This document shows positions 9,682 through 21,464 of a DNA stretch of 64,000 nt, piece after piece. A model generated the notes under the pieces. The model worked only from the letters and a program-made list of their open reading frames with translations. It did no database searches and was not told the origin of the DNA. Where the stretch lies: assembly GCF_000204055.1 (NCBI RefSeq), contig NW_006768835.1, positions 403,154-467,153 of the forward strand, in the 5' to 3' direction. The stretch is from Melampsora larici-populina 98AG31 (lineage: Eukaryota > Basidiomycota > Pucciniomycetes > Pucciniales > Melampsoraceae). Every line of letters starts with the position of its first letter. Positions within the stretch are counted from its first letter, which is position 1. The position numbers and the translations under genes were made by a program.

Positions 9682-10769
9682 TTACTCATCCGCTCTTCCC
9701 TCTTCTTTTCCCTTTCCTTTCACTTCAGACAATTGATTATCCAACTCAGCAATTCTGGCTTTCAATCTGCTCATCTCATTACTCCTACTATCTCCTCCTC
9801 TAAATCCTCTTCCTCGACGATTGCGGACTGATGGACAATTGCCTATGAAGTGATCCTGACTACCGCACCCATAGCAAGCTCCAGACGATCCCCTTTGTTT
9901 GTATTCATCAGAGGATACATTGAGTCGATACGCCGAGCAGTCCATTGCGTCAGGGTCGGGGGTACTGACAGCATTGGGCGTTGCTGATGTCGTCGCCACG
10001 CTTGATGTATCATGATAACGCTTGTGAATTTTATTATCTAGTTTAATTGCCATTTGAGCCATTTTCTCCACCTCTACAAATTCTTCATTTATCATGTACA
10101 CAGAGATCTCAGTCTTTAAACCTTGTTCAAATTGAGAAACGAGTATATTCTCAGGCCATTTAACAGTAAGAGACAATTCAGAAAAACGAATCCAGTATTC
10201 AGCCACTGATTTTGTTTGCTTCAAAGCCCGAATTTCCTTTTCAGCTTTTGCAACTCGTTCGGTGTCGAAGAAGGTTGCACGAAACGATTGATGAAACTTG
10301 GCCCATGTAACCAGGTGAGCACGTTCACTGTCCAGGATCTGATCTGTTAGAGATTGGCTCCATATGCTAGCTCTGCCTGTCATATACGACAATGCAAAAG
10401 TCAATTGAGCCTGTTCATCTGCGAATAACGACGAATTCATTTTCATGTAGAGTCCAATTTGATTTAGGAATACTTCGGCCTTAGATCCTTTGGATCCATC
10501 AAATTTATCCGGGGTAGCAATTTTCGGCGGTTTGGCATATCGTGCTTCTTGAACCGAGGGTGGACTAGGTTGCTGTGTATCAGGCTGAACTCGAGGTAGG
10601 GGCTGATTCTGTTCAATTCGCATCAACTTTTCTTCCAACCCACGACTTCGGGCATCAGCTTCAAGACGTAGAGTCTCGGCTTCCTTCCGAAGGGCGGTTT
10701 CAGTGTTTAATCAATTATTTAAATCATTCAATTGCTTCATTATGTCATCTACGGTAAAGTTCGACATAA
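9682..10769 (-). pseudogene. Ty3/Gypsy-type gag
   Basis: Begins MSNFTVDDIMKQLNDLNN at 10769. An in-frame TGA at 10711-10713 interrupts it, after which the same frame continues to 9682. It contains the retrotrans_gag core (FHQSFRATFFDTERVAKAEK and SVAEYWIRFSELSLTVKWPE) and a C-terminal CCHC zinc knuckle CYGCGSQDHFIGNC, followed by an Arg/Gly patch and a charged coiled tail. Length of about 360 codons is normal for rust Gypsy gags. The early TGA probably inactivates the copy. Confidence 0.8.
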
Positions 10770-10886
10770 TATCTTCCGTTTGAGGTTCAATAGAATCAAG
10801 AAACAGATCTGAGCTTGGTCCCACCGAAGTCGGGCTATCCGGGGTAGTATAGCTAGGCGTTGTGATGTAGATTGAGTGAGAAGGTG

Positions 10887-11329
10887 GTAGGACCCCGGAA
10901 AGCTCCTGGAGAACAAACCGTCCTCGATCCATTCCGGCCCCGGCCCTCACACTTTCACTATTTGCCCCGAGGAGAGGTGGGTTAACATGGATTTCTCGGT
11001 GGTAGGAGAAGCGCCTTGATCAGGGCTCTCGATTACATATACTTTCAGTTTTGTACCACGTGTAATCACCGAGATATCCGTATGTAAGTACCCGACCCGA
11101 GCCGGTATGGATTTTTGTCGGTCTGGGGGGGCAAAAGTTACAAATCACACATTTCCCAAGCCACCAGTCATGTTCAGGGTCAGACATGTGTACCATCTGA
11201 TAGCCCTCGTTGAGGCGCATCTTTTGCACCTGTCACATCTCTGGTACCATGTGACATGACTTCACAAAACACCGGTATCCGAAAACCCCCTCAGGACGGT
11301 TTGTTCTCCAGGAGCTTTCCAGGGTCCTA
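10887..11329. repeat. 37-bp inverted repeat bracketing the Gypsy PBS/leader
   Basis: Positions 11293-11329 (GGACGGTTTGTTCTCCAGGA and on) are repeated inverted at 10887-10923 with a single mismatch, leaving a 369-bp loop. The presumed PBS lies inside. Confidence 0.8.
11239..11249 (-). other. Gypsy primer-binding site
   Basis: On the minus strand TGGTACCAGAG lies about 470 bp upstream of the gag ATG and is flanked by TGTCACA/TGTGACA inverted heptamers. It resembles initiator-Met-type PBS sequences. LTR boundaries further right could not be fixed. Confidence 0.45.
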
Positions 11330-14300
11330 AGGTGGTGGTATACTTTAAACTTTGACGTTCTTACTGTCGGCTTTATAGCGGAGGATTTTCTATTACTTTC
11401 AACTTTAAACTTCTTTGACAAATCTTGCGGGGTAATCGCTTTACTTCTAACTTCTAAATTTGCTTCTTTTTTGAATCTTTCTTATGATCTTCTGTTTCGA
11501 CTTTGAGATTTCCTTGGATCCCTTGAGATAAGACGCTACAATATGTAATGAGTGGGCTTGCGGTTTGGGATGCAAGGTGATAGAGAAAGTCCCCTCGTAT
11601 AGGTATTTGGATTGTAGCGTGAGGATGCACAGGCCATCCTCGAGCCAGACAATAAGAGAGCGCCCATCTACTACAAGCATAATGTGAATAGCCTTATAAG
11701 TGGCTCATAACAAGTATGTGGTGACTATCATCACGGGCGCTCGAAACCAGTTAGGAATTGATCATAGCCATCAAAAAAAGTGGGATTCTAGAACTCTTTC
11801 TCTTCTTGGGTCCCAGCTCAAAAAAGATCTTCTCTTTGTTTAGTTCACTGGTTGGAAATAACCTCATGCCGCCTTCCTTTTTGATTGCCCACCACCAATT
11901 TTGATGGAATTACTTCAGTCAAGAAGATCTATTTGGTGTGGTGAGCAACTTTGATAAGAATGATGTACCTTGGATGTCATCTGGCAGGCTATCAAATATG
12001 GCGCTGCTCTAGACTAAATCTATCAACTTGAGATGATTAATTGACCACTTGAATACAATCAGAGTTGAATAAATTCATGTCAAATCAGATTGCAGTTATA
12101 TCAAAGGTTTGCATTGCTCCATGACTCAAGTTTAAGAAAATCTAAATGTCGTACCAATTAAAGCTGAATTTGACAAGTTTAGAAGCGTTTATGATATTCT
12201 GATCCTCACCCTCAAAAAGAAGTGGCTACAGGCAATAATCAGTCAATAGTGTTGAATGGATGTATGTAATTGGCAAATGATGTGACAATATCAATAATAT
12301 GATGCATATATATCAAGTACACAATGGTTGTCATGACAGTTTACCCTTCTATTCTGATCAATTTTGGAAACTTGTTTTACTTCTTGATTTGGATTCATCA
12401 TTGGAAAAATTTGACTTAGCTTTTGATCAAGGTTTATAAGATACATTTTATCACAATTGACAATATTTTAATCAGATGGATCATCTAGGTGAGTACCTTC
12501 ATGGATTTTTTGTAAAATATATGCAAACTCAATCAGCTATACTGGTTAGTTGTGTCTTTCACAGGATATGGGGTACTATCTGAAGTTTCTTAACAGTTGT
12601 TTCAACTTTTTCAAGAGTCTATGCAAGATATATATAACAGTTTCCAACCGTTTCCATCTCCGGGATCACAAGCAGTAGATTAAATAGTGCTCAAGCTTCT
12701 GTCAAGACTTCTTCATCAGTCTAGAAATATGATTAATAACATTCTGCTTGCCTATTGAGTACTATACCTATTGATGATTCTTGAAAGGATTGAAGCTTAT
12801 CAAAAGCACCAAATTTTTATAGAAGTGTTTGAAAAATGCTTTGTGCCAATTCTTCATTTTGATGAATTGATGTTTATGGTTGATTGAAATTTGCTATAGT
12901 GCACAACACCCAAGTCAATGAAAGGCCTGGTAAACTTGGTGATGATATGCACACCTGAAGTCCTCAGCATGATGGGGAGCCAAGACTGCTTTTGAGATGC
13001 CCTCATGCAGAGCAACCCAAAAGTAGATCTTTGGCATTATCAAATGACTCCTTTGGTCTGCCTATTTAAACAATTCAGAAATGTAGATTGCCTTAGATTG
13101 CATGACTTATTCCAATAAGACATGAAAACGTATTATATTGTCTTAAAAAGCTACTGTGGAGGTTCCTTCACCCAGAGCATCTCATCAAAGATGACGTCCA
13201 ATGAGGTCTTTTTGAAATATCCTTGTTGTACTTACAGAATTGCCAACAAAAATGTATGAGTTACTAGGCTTCAACATTGTTGGAAAACAAGATCCATAAA
13301 GATAACACCCTACGGCGTGGCTAGCGGTAAAATCAAAATGATGTAAAAGAGACAATAAACAACAATTTTCAACAACTAATAATGTAATACAAACCACATC
13401 AAATAAGACAAAACGTGAACCAATCCTTGTTAGATACTGTTTCATACTCAACACTATTTTTTCTTTCGAGTTTGTTTTATCAAAACACCCCTGAAAACTA
13501 GAGAATAGGCGGGCCCGCCCGCTTTTGCAACTTGTCACTCTTCTTTGTACGGTTGTGATGCATTCTCAAAGGAGTCCAATACCCCACTGCATAGCATTAT
13601 ATTGGTACAATTTTGTGACAGATTTTATTTCATGGACTTGTTCCGTTACTTATCAAAATAACCGGTAGCTCCAGACAGTTTTCAGGTTAACATTCTATGA
13701 GATCTCCTTCACCTTAGCCCGCGCCAGTCCCTGTGGTACCTCCAGTGTACCCGTAGCAAGCGTCTAATTTTGATGACCATATTGGACCTTTCTCAAGAAA
13801 AGGCCTTTCCCTCCCTACTGATTCTGTGTTATGGACGTCAGCAAGTGTTGGTAATTTAATTACATACGGTAGTAATTTCTAGAAGCTTTCCTATGAACAG
13901 GTGGCTTACTGGCTTTGGAACCGGCATCACCTCAATCCAATCAATGTCTTTGTATTGTGGCATTTGATATGTTTCTGTAAGGGTGTCAAACTGCGACCAC
14001 GCGTTAATAACATCCTTAAAACATTTGGGTCCAATACGCACCTTTGGTGTGGAAGTTGGGATATAACTGATTGTTAGTTCTTTCGAGCAGGTATGGTGTA
14101 GAAAATTTTCAAACAAAGTTAGATAAGAGAGAACAAAAGATCGATGGAAGAATTGCATCCCGGTGTACAAAGATAGGAAGATAGGTGACACAGGGGGCGT
14201 TTCCAATAGCGGAGGGCTCGCATTGGAGGATATGGTGAATGTCAACGGGGATCAGCAAAGCACAGGAGAAGCATTTGAGAATGAATAACCAAGTGCTTGT

Positions 14301-14403
14301 ACACTGAGAAAGATGTTCAAAAATGAGTGATCAGAAAAGGAACTCATGAACTTTTGAACTATCACAGGTCAAAGAATATAAAAAGTTGGAGATCAGTCAT
14401 GGA
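11330..14403. other. Region without recognisable genes
   Basis: Mostly AT-rich, stop-dense DNA; the right part of the Gypsy LTR may lie at 11250-11700. The only sizeable frame is 13856-14245 on the minus strand (129 codons, includes WSQFDTLTETYQMPQYKDID); it has a protein-like composition but no recognised family or clear partner exons. A GC palindrome GGCGGGCCCGCC occurs at about 13507. Confidence 0.5.
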
Positions 14404-14735
14404 CTAACCAAAAGTATGATTGGATTGTAGATTGGAAGTGCATGTTCTTATCAATGCAGACGGCACTATGAACTCACTGCAGGCCGAAAAGCTATACAAA
14501 AGGCGGTAACATGATCTGAATCTATTGAAAAGGTCTTTGAAAAGCATGAGCTTCTGAATAGCTTTGGTTACCGTGAAGCTGTAGATTTGGAGTGCATGTT
14601 CTGATGAGTGGAGGTGGCAGGATGAACCTACTGTAGGCCAAAAAGCTACACAAAAGGTGCAAACATGATGTGCAGCTGTTAAAAAAGTTTTCAAAAAGCA
14701 TGAGCTTTTGAATAGCTCTGCATACCATAAAGCAG
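14404..14735. repeat. Tandem duplication, about 165 bp x 2
   Basis: Copies at about 14404-14573 and 14574-14735 share TTGGAAGTGCATGTTCT-like, AAAAGCATGAGCTT and TGAATAGCT segments at roughly 75-80% identity by eye. No coding similarity recognised. Confidence 0.75.
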
Positions 14736-15608
14736 TGTACCCAAACAATAAATTGGGGCTAAGCGAGGGGGAGGGAAGGCTTTTAGATTTGTATTGCAAT
14801 AGATGAACTTTTAATCGCAATCGCGTGAAGCGCTTTTGAAAAAGTCAGTGTAGGGCAAGAATGAGCACAATGACCCACAATGGTACATTTCACGTTTATG
14901 AAGTGGTGGTAGATTTGAAAATAGGGGGAGGCTCAAAGTATAAATAGAGGTGACAATTAGAGTATATGGAGCAGCATTGTTCCATGCTACCCACGGCTAC
15001 ACCTACGTGAGCCGCAAGTGGGAAGCGGAGAAATCTGATGATTCGCCCCCAGAATGCTGAAGCCCTGCTGTTGTGACATGATTCAGGGAATTTGGGGGGG
15101 TGAATCCGGATTTAAGAATATTAATAAGAATAATAATAGGGGTTTCAAATTGGATTTTTCTTGCATATTTTTTAAAAATTCAGACAGGTTGTTTATAAAA
15201 ATAATTTTTGTAAAACAGACATATTTTTAAATCGGGACACCTAAAAAAATACGCATATTTTACAACAACGGGAAAGTTGTTGTAGCGCAAAAATGTGTAA
15301 AAAGATCTAACTTGAAACCCCCTGATATCCACTATGTCTTGCCCTTGAATAAGAATAAGACTTATGATTTCTACTAAACCAAAAAATGACACGCACATAT
15401 AGGATACATAGGGCTTCAAATAATTGATAACTATATCTCGGAAAACAGTTGATACTGAATTGTAAATATTGGATGAGATGAAATAGCTAAAGAATAAAAG
15501 TTAGATGATGTAAGGTTTCAGTTGAAACCTTCACTGGGGTCCGGAGGTTAATCCGGCACGACTCTCACGAGAGCGAAATAACTTGGAACTTCGTTATGTA
15601 TTACGATC

Positions 15609-15748
15609 TGGTTCCAGAAAGTCCAAAGTAAGGCTCTCGGAGGAGTCAGTAACAAGAAATAATAAAAGAATAAAACAAATGATAACAAGTAGAAAAGCCA
15701 TATGCTCACCTGGTTCCAGAAAGTCCAAAGTAAGGCTCTCGGAGGAGT
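15609..15748. repeat. 38-bp direct repeat
   Basis: CTGGTTCCAGAAAGTCCAAA...GGCTCTCGGAGGAGT occurs at about 15610 and again 102 bp later at about 15712. Surrounding DNA is non-coding. Confidence 0.85.
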
Positions 15749-16179
15749 GAGGACTTTCTGAAACCGGGCGTGGAGACAAAAGGTATAGTTCTGTTTATCT
15801 AATCCCATAATGTATAATCCCATGAACACCCGTCTGTACTTGTGTACTCCTTACAGATGATAGTTGAATCAAATGGTTACCCAAGATTATGTCATTTGTA
15901 CATGTAGACACAGAAAGTATATGCCACCCCGGGGCCAGAATGGCTCACACTACATACACTATAGTGATCTTTTGGCCCCAAGAGTGCTGTATACTTGCTG
16001 TGTCTACTTGTACTTTGAAGTTCAAAGAACAAAAATCAGAGTATGACCAAAGAATTATATTGACTCTTGAAATATGTATTCACTCCCACTTTTCCAATCA
16101 GTAAGTAACAAGTTAAATATACCTATACTTACTATTTGAAATTCAGTAGTCACATCTGACAAACTCATCCCTGAATGAC

Positions 16180-17890
16180 AAGCAGGCGGCGCCCGCCGCC
16201 CAATTTGCTAGTATTGTATAAAACACCTACTCGTTTTTTTGGCTTGTCAGCTTTTTATATCCTTTCAAACAGCTGATCAATCATCGCCAGGACATAACAT
16301 TGCTCAGAAGGAGGATAGATTTTGAGGAAAGAATGCAATTATACATATGAAGACAAAGCTTGAAGCTCACCGTTCACAGGTCTGGACGACATTTACGTAG
16401 GAAAGGATGTGATTGTGTCGACACACCATTCCAATAAGGCCTGTCTTGTCACATCCTTTCCACGTGGCACGACCTCTGTGATCAGCTGCAGCAGTGTGCT
16501 GAGTGCTACAGGGATCCTGAATAAAAGAAAACTTATGTACTCAGTTAAACCAATTGAAATCGGATGGTTGATTTTCTATATCAAGATTACATACCAATTT
16601 GATTGCATCCTTGTTTTTTTTGATCCCTCCAACCTCCCACTCAACAACTTTTTTTGGATCAATGAAAAGAGATGGAATGATGATTTCTTTCTGTTTGTAT
16701 TCTTGGCTAGCAGCTTTGTGTCAGCGGTGTTGAAAATTACCGTCAACACACACCACATAGTGAGGCTCATCTAGGTCGTCATTATTTGTCTCATAGTCTT
16801 GAAGGGGGCCAAAACACCTTGGGCAGTTCTTTGCCAACTGCTCGAGAGGACTCAGTTTCAAAGACTTGATAGAAAGCTCCTCTTCAAGTCTCAGCGTGTG
16901 TCTATAAGCATCAATTGCCAAAGAAAAAGTTTGGCACCACCGTCGAGGCTACATTAACACATGATGCATTTGCTTCTCAGTCAGTGAGTATTAAAAATAA
17001 CCAATGTCAATGAAAACTACCTTATTCGAACCCCTAGCTATAATCAGCGCATTGAAAGTGTCAAGGAACTTGTCCAGAGCAAGGGCAAATCCTTGCGTCT
17101 GGACGGTGCAGTACTTCCACAGAATGCGATGAAAACAAATAAGACAAATTGAACACGCCATTTGAGGGTGGATTGGTGAGCTACCAATGTATCCCTTCCG
17201 AACCAACCAAACTTGATCAGATGTACAACTGCAAAAGTTCACCTGCTCCTGCTTTTGTTCCATGATATCGATAGATTACATCTGTAAGTATAAGTAAATC
17301 TAAGACAAAATACAATCAGATAGACGGTAGATGACAAACCCAGTAGGTCAACCATGCCCACTGTTCGAGTTCGTATGTCTCCTACACCACATGAACACGA
17401 CATATTGTGATCTACACTCCATGATTGATTGTTGCCCCATTGGGAGGTCTTTTGGGAGCATATCATATATGTGAGGAACATTGGGCTGAGGACTTTTGTC
17501 CAATTTCTGGTTTCTCCGAGTTGCTGTTTCTTGTAGTAAGCGCCACATATGTATTCTCCAAATGTTGAATCTAGATTAGGGGTAGCTTCTGCTGTGTCAG
17601 AATTGGGTGGTAAGTCGTTGGGAAGATTGTCCGTTTGCTCCACAGGATGAATGTTTGAATCTTCTTCATCCAAGCTGCCTGCGGGATCAGGCCCTGGCCC
17701 CTCAATTTGGTGATGAGCTTGAGGCAATGCAGCAATAACTTGTTTAATTTGACCAATACAATTCTGAGCCCAGAGTGCCTTGTGTGCCCAAAGTTCAGCA
17801 ACAACTTGAGCTGAGCCTTGTGGTGCTTCTTGCTTGTGTTTCTTCTTTGGAGGCCCCAGTCAATACCCAAATTGCTCCACTATGCTCCGG
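16180..17890 (-). pseudogene. KDZ-type (Kyakuja-Dileera-Zisupton) transposase, decayed
   Basis: Minus-strand exons read in order: a basic start (KKRRKHKQE near 17840), the CxC-like Cys cluster (MSCSCGVGDIRTRTVGMVDL at about 17370, then NFCSCTSDQVWLVRKGYIG at about 17200), FHRILWKYCTVQTQGFALAL, CPRCFGPL and CVDGNFQHR near 16740, IIIPSLFIDPKKVVEWEV near 16640, and ATWKGCDKTGLIGMVCRHNH near 16430 with a donor GTGAGC. KVGVLY-like sequence ends it near 16200. The DGNF block holds a conserved acidic residue of KDZ transposases and the CxC domain is their usual N-terminal partner. Frameshifts and a missing C-terminal half indicate a dead copy. Family match is from memory of conserved blocks. Confidence 0.72.
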
Positions 17891-18080
17891 AAATTGACCA
17901 ATATGCGGAGTGGAGCGGAGCCTGCGCTATGGGCGGAGGCGCTATGGCTCCGCTATTTTTTGAAAAACAAAACTCTCCAGGATGGCGCAGCGGTCCAAGC
18001 GCTATATTTTTGCCAAATAGCGCGCTCTGAGGGGCTCTGTTCTTAGCAAAAATATAGCGCGCTATACGGCATATAGCGAG
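17880..18080. repeat. GC-rich hairpin element
   Basis: Dense GCGCTAT/ATAGCGC motifs. A perfect 15-bp stem GCGCTATATTTTTGC (17999-18013) pairs with GCAAAAATATAGCGC (18046-18060). Probably a small MITE next to the KDZ copy. Confidence 0.6.
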
Positions 18081-18411
18081 CTACGAGGCAAAGGAAGAGT
18101 AAAAAGAAAAAACAAAATATATTTCAAACCCCATGTGTACCTGCCCAACATTCATTGTTGGGTAGGTAGGGGAGTGGGGTGGATTCTCTTATATAAGCTA
18201 TAGAAATCTTGTGGAAACTGATAAAAGAAAATCTTAACAAAAAAAAAACACATAGAAAGTGACCTATATTTGTATGTATATTTGTAATTTGTAATGCAAG
18301 TAAATACTGTACTATCCCTTTTGCATCTTTTTCCCTTTTTTTTGCTATCATTTCCATATAGGATAGAAGTACTTTGGATGCTTCTTCAAATTGTCCTTGA
18401 GGGATGATGCC

Positions 18412-19990
18412 TTACTTCAACCAAGCTTGACAGCCGACCCAACACTTCATTGTTTTGGGGAGCATACTACCTCGAGTCGGAGTACAAACGTCGGCAGCGG
18501 CCGAGAATGTCCGCTCGCAAGCGCAGGAGGTGGCTGAGACCAAAAGGTAATCACGAGCAAGTTTGGCCAGTGTAGGTAAATGATGATGATCTGCCTGTTG
18601 ATCAATCAAAGGTAAGACAAAGTATGGAGTCAGTCTCAGATTCTATATACAATGAGAAAAGAAAAGAAGACCAACCTTCCACCACTCAAGTGGGGTTTTG
18701 TCTTTCTTAATCCGAAATCGTCCACTCAAGTAGTCATCCAGCTCCGAGCGGGAATCGGATGAGTTGATTGGACTGTCAGTGGAGTCTCCAAAGACATTGT
18801 AGGCATCAGCCTCGACAGGATCATTGTGATCATTGGATGATGGTGTTGCTTCACGTGGTTCTGATTCTTCCATCAGATTGTGAAAGGCATTCTCAATCAA
18901 CATTTTGGCAGAGCCGCTGTAAACCGGATAATGGAGAGAAAAGAACTTGTGTCAATATTGGGGATTCAGAACAGTTGCTAAGACTATGGCATTGCTTTCA
19001 GCAGCCTTGTGTTGGTATTTGATAACCCATTTGATCATCACATCGATGGCATTATTGATGTTCTGAAATGATTGACAATTGACTTGATGTTGTTGAAGGT
19101 CGGTGATGACTTGTTTGTATTCCGCTAGGAGAATGCAGCCTGTTGGGCCATTTCCCTCCACTCAAGATGTGGCTTCAACAAAGGTCTGCTCAGTCAAGCA
19201 AATGGTTAGTAAGTACATGCTATTCCTGTTAGATTCAGATAAAGACAGACTCTCACCTTCAACACCTTGTTCACCAGTTCCACTGTGTGCCATTCTTTGG
19301 GTGGAATAGTGAAGCCTTTGAAAAAATGAGCTTGACAATCGGAAGCAATCATTGTGTCAATTACCTGTGACACACTGATGAGAAAATGCACAAGGAAAAT
19401 GGAAGAAAGGATTTGCTCACCTCTTGAGCCTCGCATGCAATTGTGCGACTTTCATAATGAGAGTTCCATTGAGTCTTGCATGGTCTCTTAACCATGCGAC
19501 CTGTGTAACCCATACGGGTGGCACGGGTCTTGAAGTCGTTCCGACAAGCAGCGCTGCTGGCAATCTGGCCAGAGACTGTGTCCGCCTAAGTGAAAGATGT
19601 AAACCAATCAGTTTTGCCGAGCTGAGTGAAGAGTGAATAGACAAGAGAAAAAAGATATAAGAGGACCAAACGGTATGATACATACCTTTTGAAGAGCCCC
19701 CGCAACCAAATCACCAAAAATACCGTCTTTGTCTGGATTGTCTTCCTCATCATCCTCGTCATCATCAATGCCATCAGGCTTGTCGGGTAAACCCAAAACA
19801 CTCTCTTTGTCCAATTCCAAGCCGTACTCAACAGGATCCTCCCCATTGTTCACCTCAAGTCCAGGGGTTGGGAAAGGAACTCGAGGAGTAGAATTCTTCA
19901 ATTGGCCTACCTTTTGACCAAGGGCCTTAAGACCATGCCCAACAACCAAGTTAATCTTATGGGCAAAGCATCCCCTATTTGTGAAATTTC
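18412..19990 (-). CDS. hAT-family transposase (partial, intron-containing)
   Basis: Ordered minus-strand blocks: GCFAHKINLVVGHGLKALG at about 19975-19925, an acidic spacer (DGIDDDEDDEEDNPDKDGIF), a linker exon with TIPPKEWHTVELVNKVLK near 19270, NAIDVMIKWVIKYQHKAA near 19020, DDYLSGRFRIKKDKTPLEWW near 18690, and the C-terminal hAT dimerisation block LARDYLLVSATSCACERTFS followed by AAADVCTPTRGSMLPKTM, ending at a stop at 18412. The CxH-type 'C.AH..NL' block and 'SAT..CER.FS' are diagnostic of hAT enzymes. The N-terminal BED finger and part of the RNase-H core are not found, because upstream sequence is a foldback element from about 19974. Listed as partial; activity unlikely. Confidence 0.7.
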
Positions 19991-20307
19991 TTGGTCCAAA
20001 GAAATTTTTTCTTCGCTTACCTGAGCCGCATCAATCTATCAAAAAAAATCTGAGGAAATCGAGGAACCCTTCCTCTATGGGCTCCTGAAGTTTCATGTTT
20101 GAGGGCAATTTCTGGGACTTTGTTGTGTTTAAGCCGTCATATGTAATTGCTAAAAGTAGATACAGTCGCAAATTACACCAAAACCTGGAACTTGAGGAGC
20201 CCATAGTTGAAGGGTTCCTTGGTTTCCTCGTTTTTTTTCAACGGTTCAAAGGGCCTCATAGAGGCAAACATAACTTTTCTTTGGCTCAAGGATTTTCACA
20301 AATAGAT
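19974..20307. mobile_element. Foldback MITE, about 330 bp
   Basis: Arms at 19974-20095 and 20185-20307 are inverted copies (about 75% identical), with termini TATTTGTGAAA...CCAAAGAAA and shared inner segments such as GAGGAACCCTTC and TATGGGCTCCT. The left arm overlaps what looks like a 46-nt intron of the neighbouring hAT gene. No clear target duplication. Confidence 0.65.
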
Positions 20308-20384
20308 GAAAAAGATTCATAAGGACACCAATTTCCACCAGCCACAAGCAATCTCCTCACCTGCAAAAATGTACCTGGGAGTCA

Positions 20385-20432
20385 TAAGTCCCTCGCTGCG
20401 CTCAAAGCGTGCAAGAGTCAGCGAGGGACTTA
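20385..20432. repeat. Perfect hairpin
   Basis: TAAGTCCCTCGCTG (20385-20398) pairs exactly with CAGCGAGGGACTTA (20419-20432), 20-nt loop. Origin unknown. Confidence 0.8.
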
Positions 20433-20719
20433 GTTGAGTTTACGTTGAAACCTCTTGGATCAAGAATATATAGAGAGATTAAGCATTAAATCCTTTACTT
20501 ACATAATGGGATTTTTCAAAGTTGGGTATATGACCAGTTGCATATGAAGGTAAGATTTCAATATGGTGTTCTGAATCAAACTTCAAAGAAAAGATATTGA
20601 TCTGACCTTTCTTCCTCTGAGCTTAATGTACAACAAATTTGCTTTCAAGACTTGCACACCTTTTTAAATAGCTTTCAAAAACGCATCTTCTCATTATCAC
20701 AAAGACAATGTCAAACTTA

Positions 20720-21035
20720 AGCTGCTACAAACGGTGTGACAGCTAATAGAACAATTTCAAGATAGGTGTGAATTTGTCTAGCAGCTGTGTACCTAGCTTC
20801 AACAGTATGAAGCAATAATAGATAGAAAGATGAATATTAGAATAAGTTTGTGATCACTTGAAGATATTGAAATTGATGATAATAATTGGAAGCGACTGAC
20901 CTACGAGTTCATTTAAATAAGGAAAATTTGTGAGATCCTCTGTAGCTTCAAGTAGAGGAGGATCATGTAATGGTGGTAGATCTGAGACACTCATCTGTTT
21001 GACAGCATCAATGGTAGTAGTGACAACACGTTCCT
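20720..21035 (-). pseudogene. Class V myosin motor-domain relic
   Basis: Exon 1 (about 21035-20900) reads MSVSDLPPLHDPPLLEATED then LTNFPYLNEL, matching the myosin V start of the motor domain ('..LPPL.NPP.LE.SEDLT.LSYLNEP'). After an intron, about 20810-20735 reads VEARYTAARQIHTYLEIVLL then AVTPF, matching 'V..RY....IYTY.G.VLIA.NPF'. It then runs into stops before the P-loop, so ATP-binding and everything downstream is lost. Substitutions at otherwise invariant positions (Y-S-G replaced by Y-L-E) confirm decay. A functional myosin gene should exist elsewhere in the genome. Confidence 0.7.
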
Positions 21036-21464
21036 AGAATGATAATATCAAAATTCTTTATCGATGGAGTGATTATTTTGATATTTATGGCTAGGAGGAC
21101 GCAATCAAATAAGCAAAGAAGGACGTGGAAAGGTGTAGGAGAAACAGAAAGAGATTACAATGTTGGTGGGCGGTGTATCAGTTAGAAGAGAATCGGATCA
21201 GGTTTGAGTGGTCACTGTTGATCAAAGTGTGAGCCGGTTGAAAGATAAACGAGATGAAATTTCAGATAAGAGCTACTGAGGCAATCGATCGAAAGCGAAG
21301 GACAAATGAACATGATTGAGTGAGATATTCAAATCTTGAGTGTCATGAGAGGCGAATAAAAAGGAGGATGAGAGTACATTCTTCTTGTTTCTTTTTGTTG
21401 TTACTGATTAAATGAATTTGATTCTTGAAGCTTTGATTGAGTGAGTTGCAGTGAGCAGAAGTCA

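Noticed and set aside
20095..20322. Plus-strand ORF with MFEGNFWDFVVF
   Set aside because: Lies within the foldback MITE and has no similarity.
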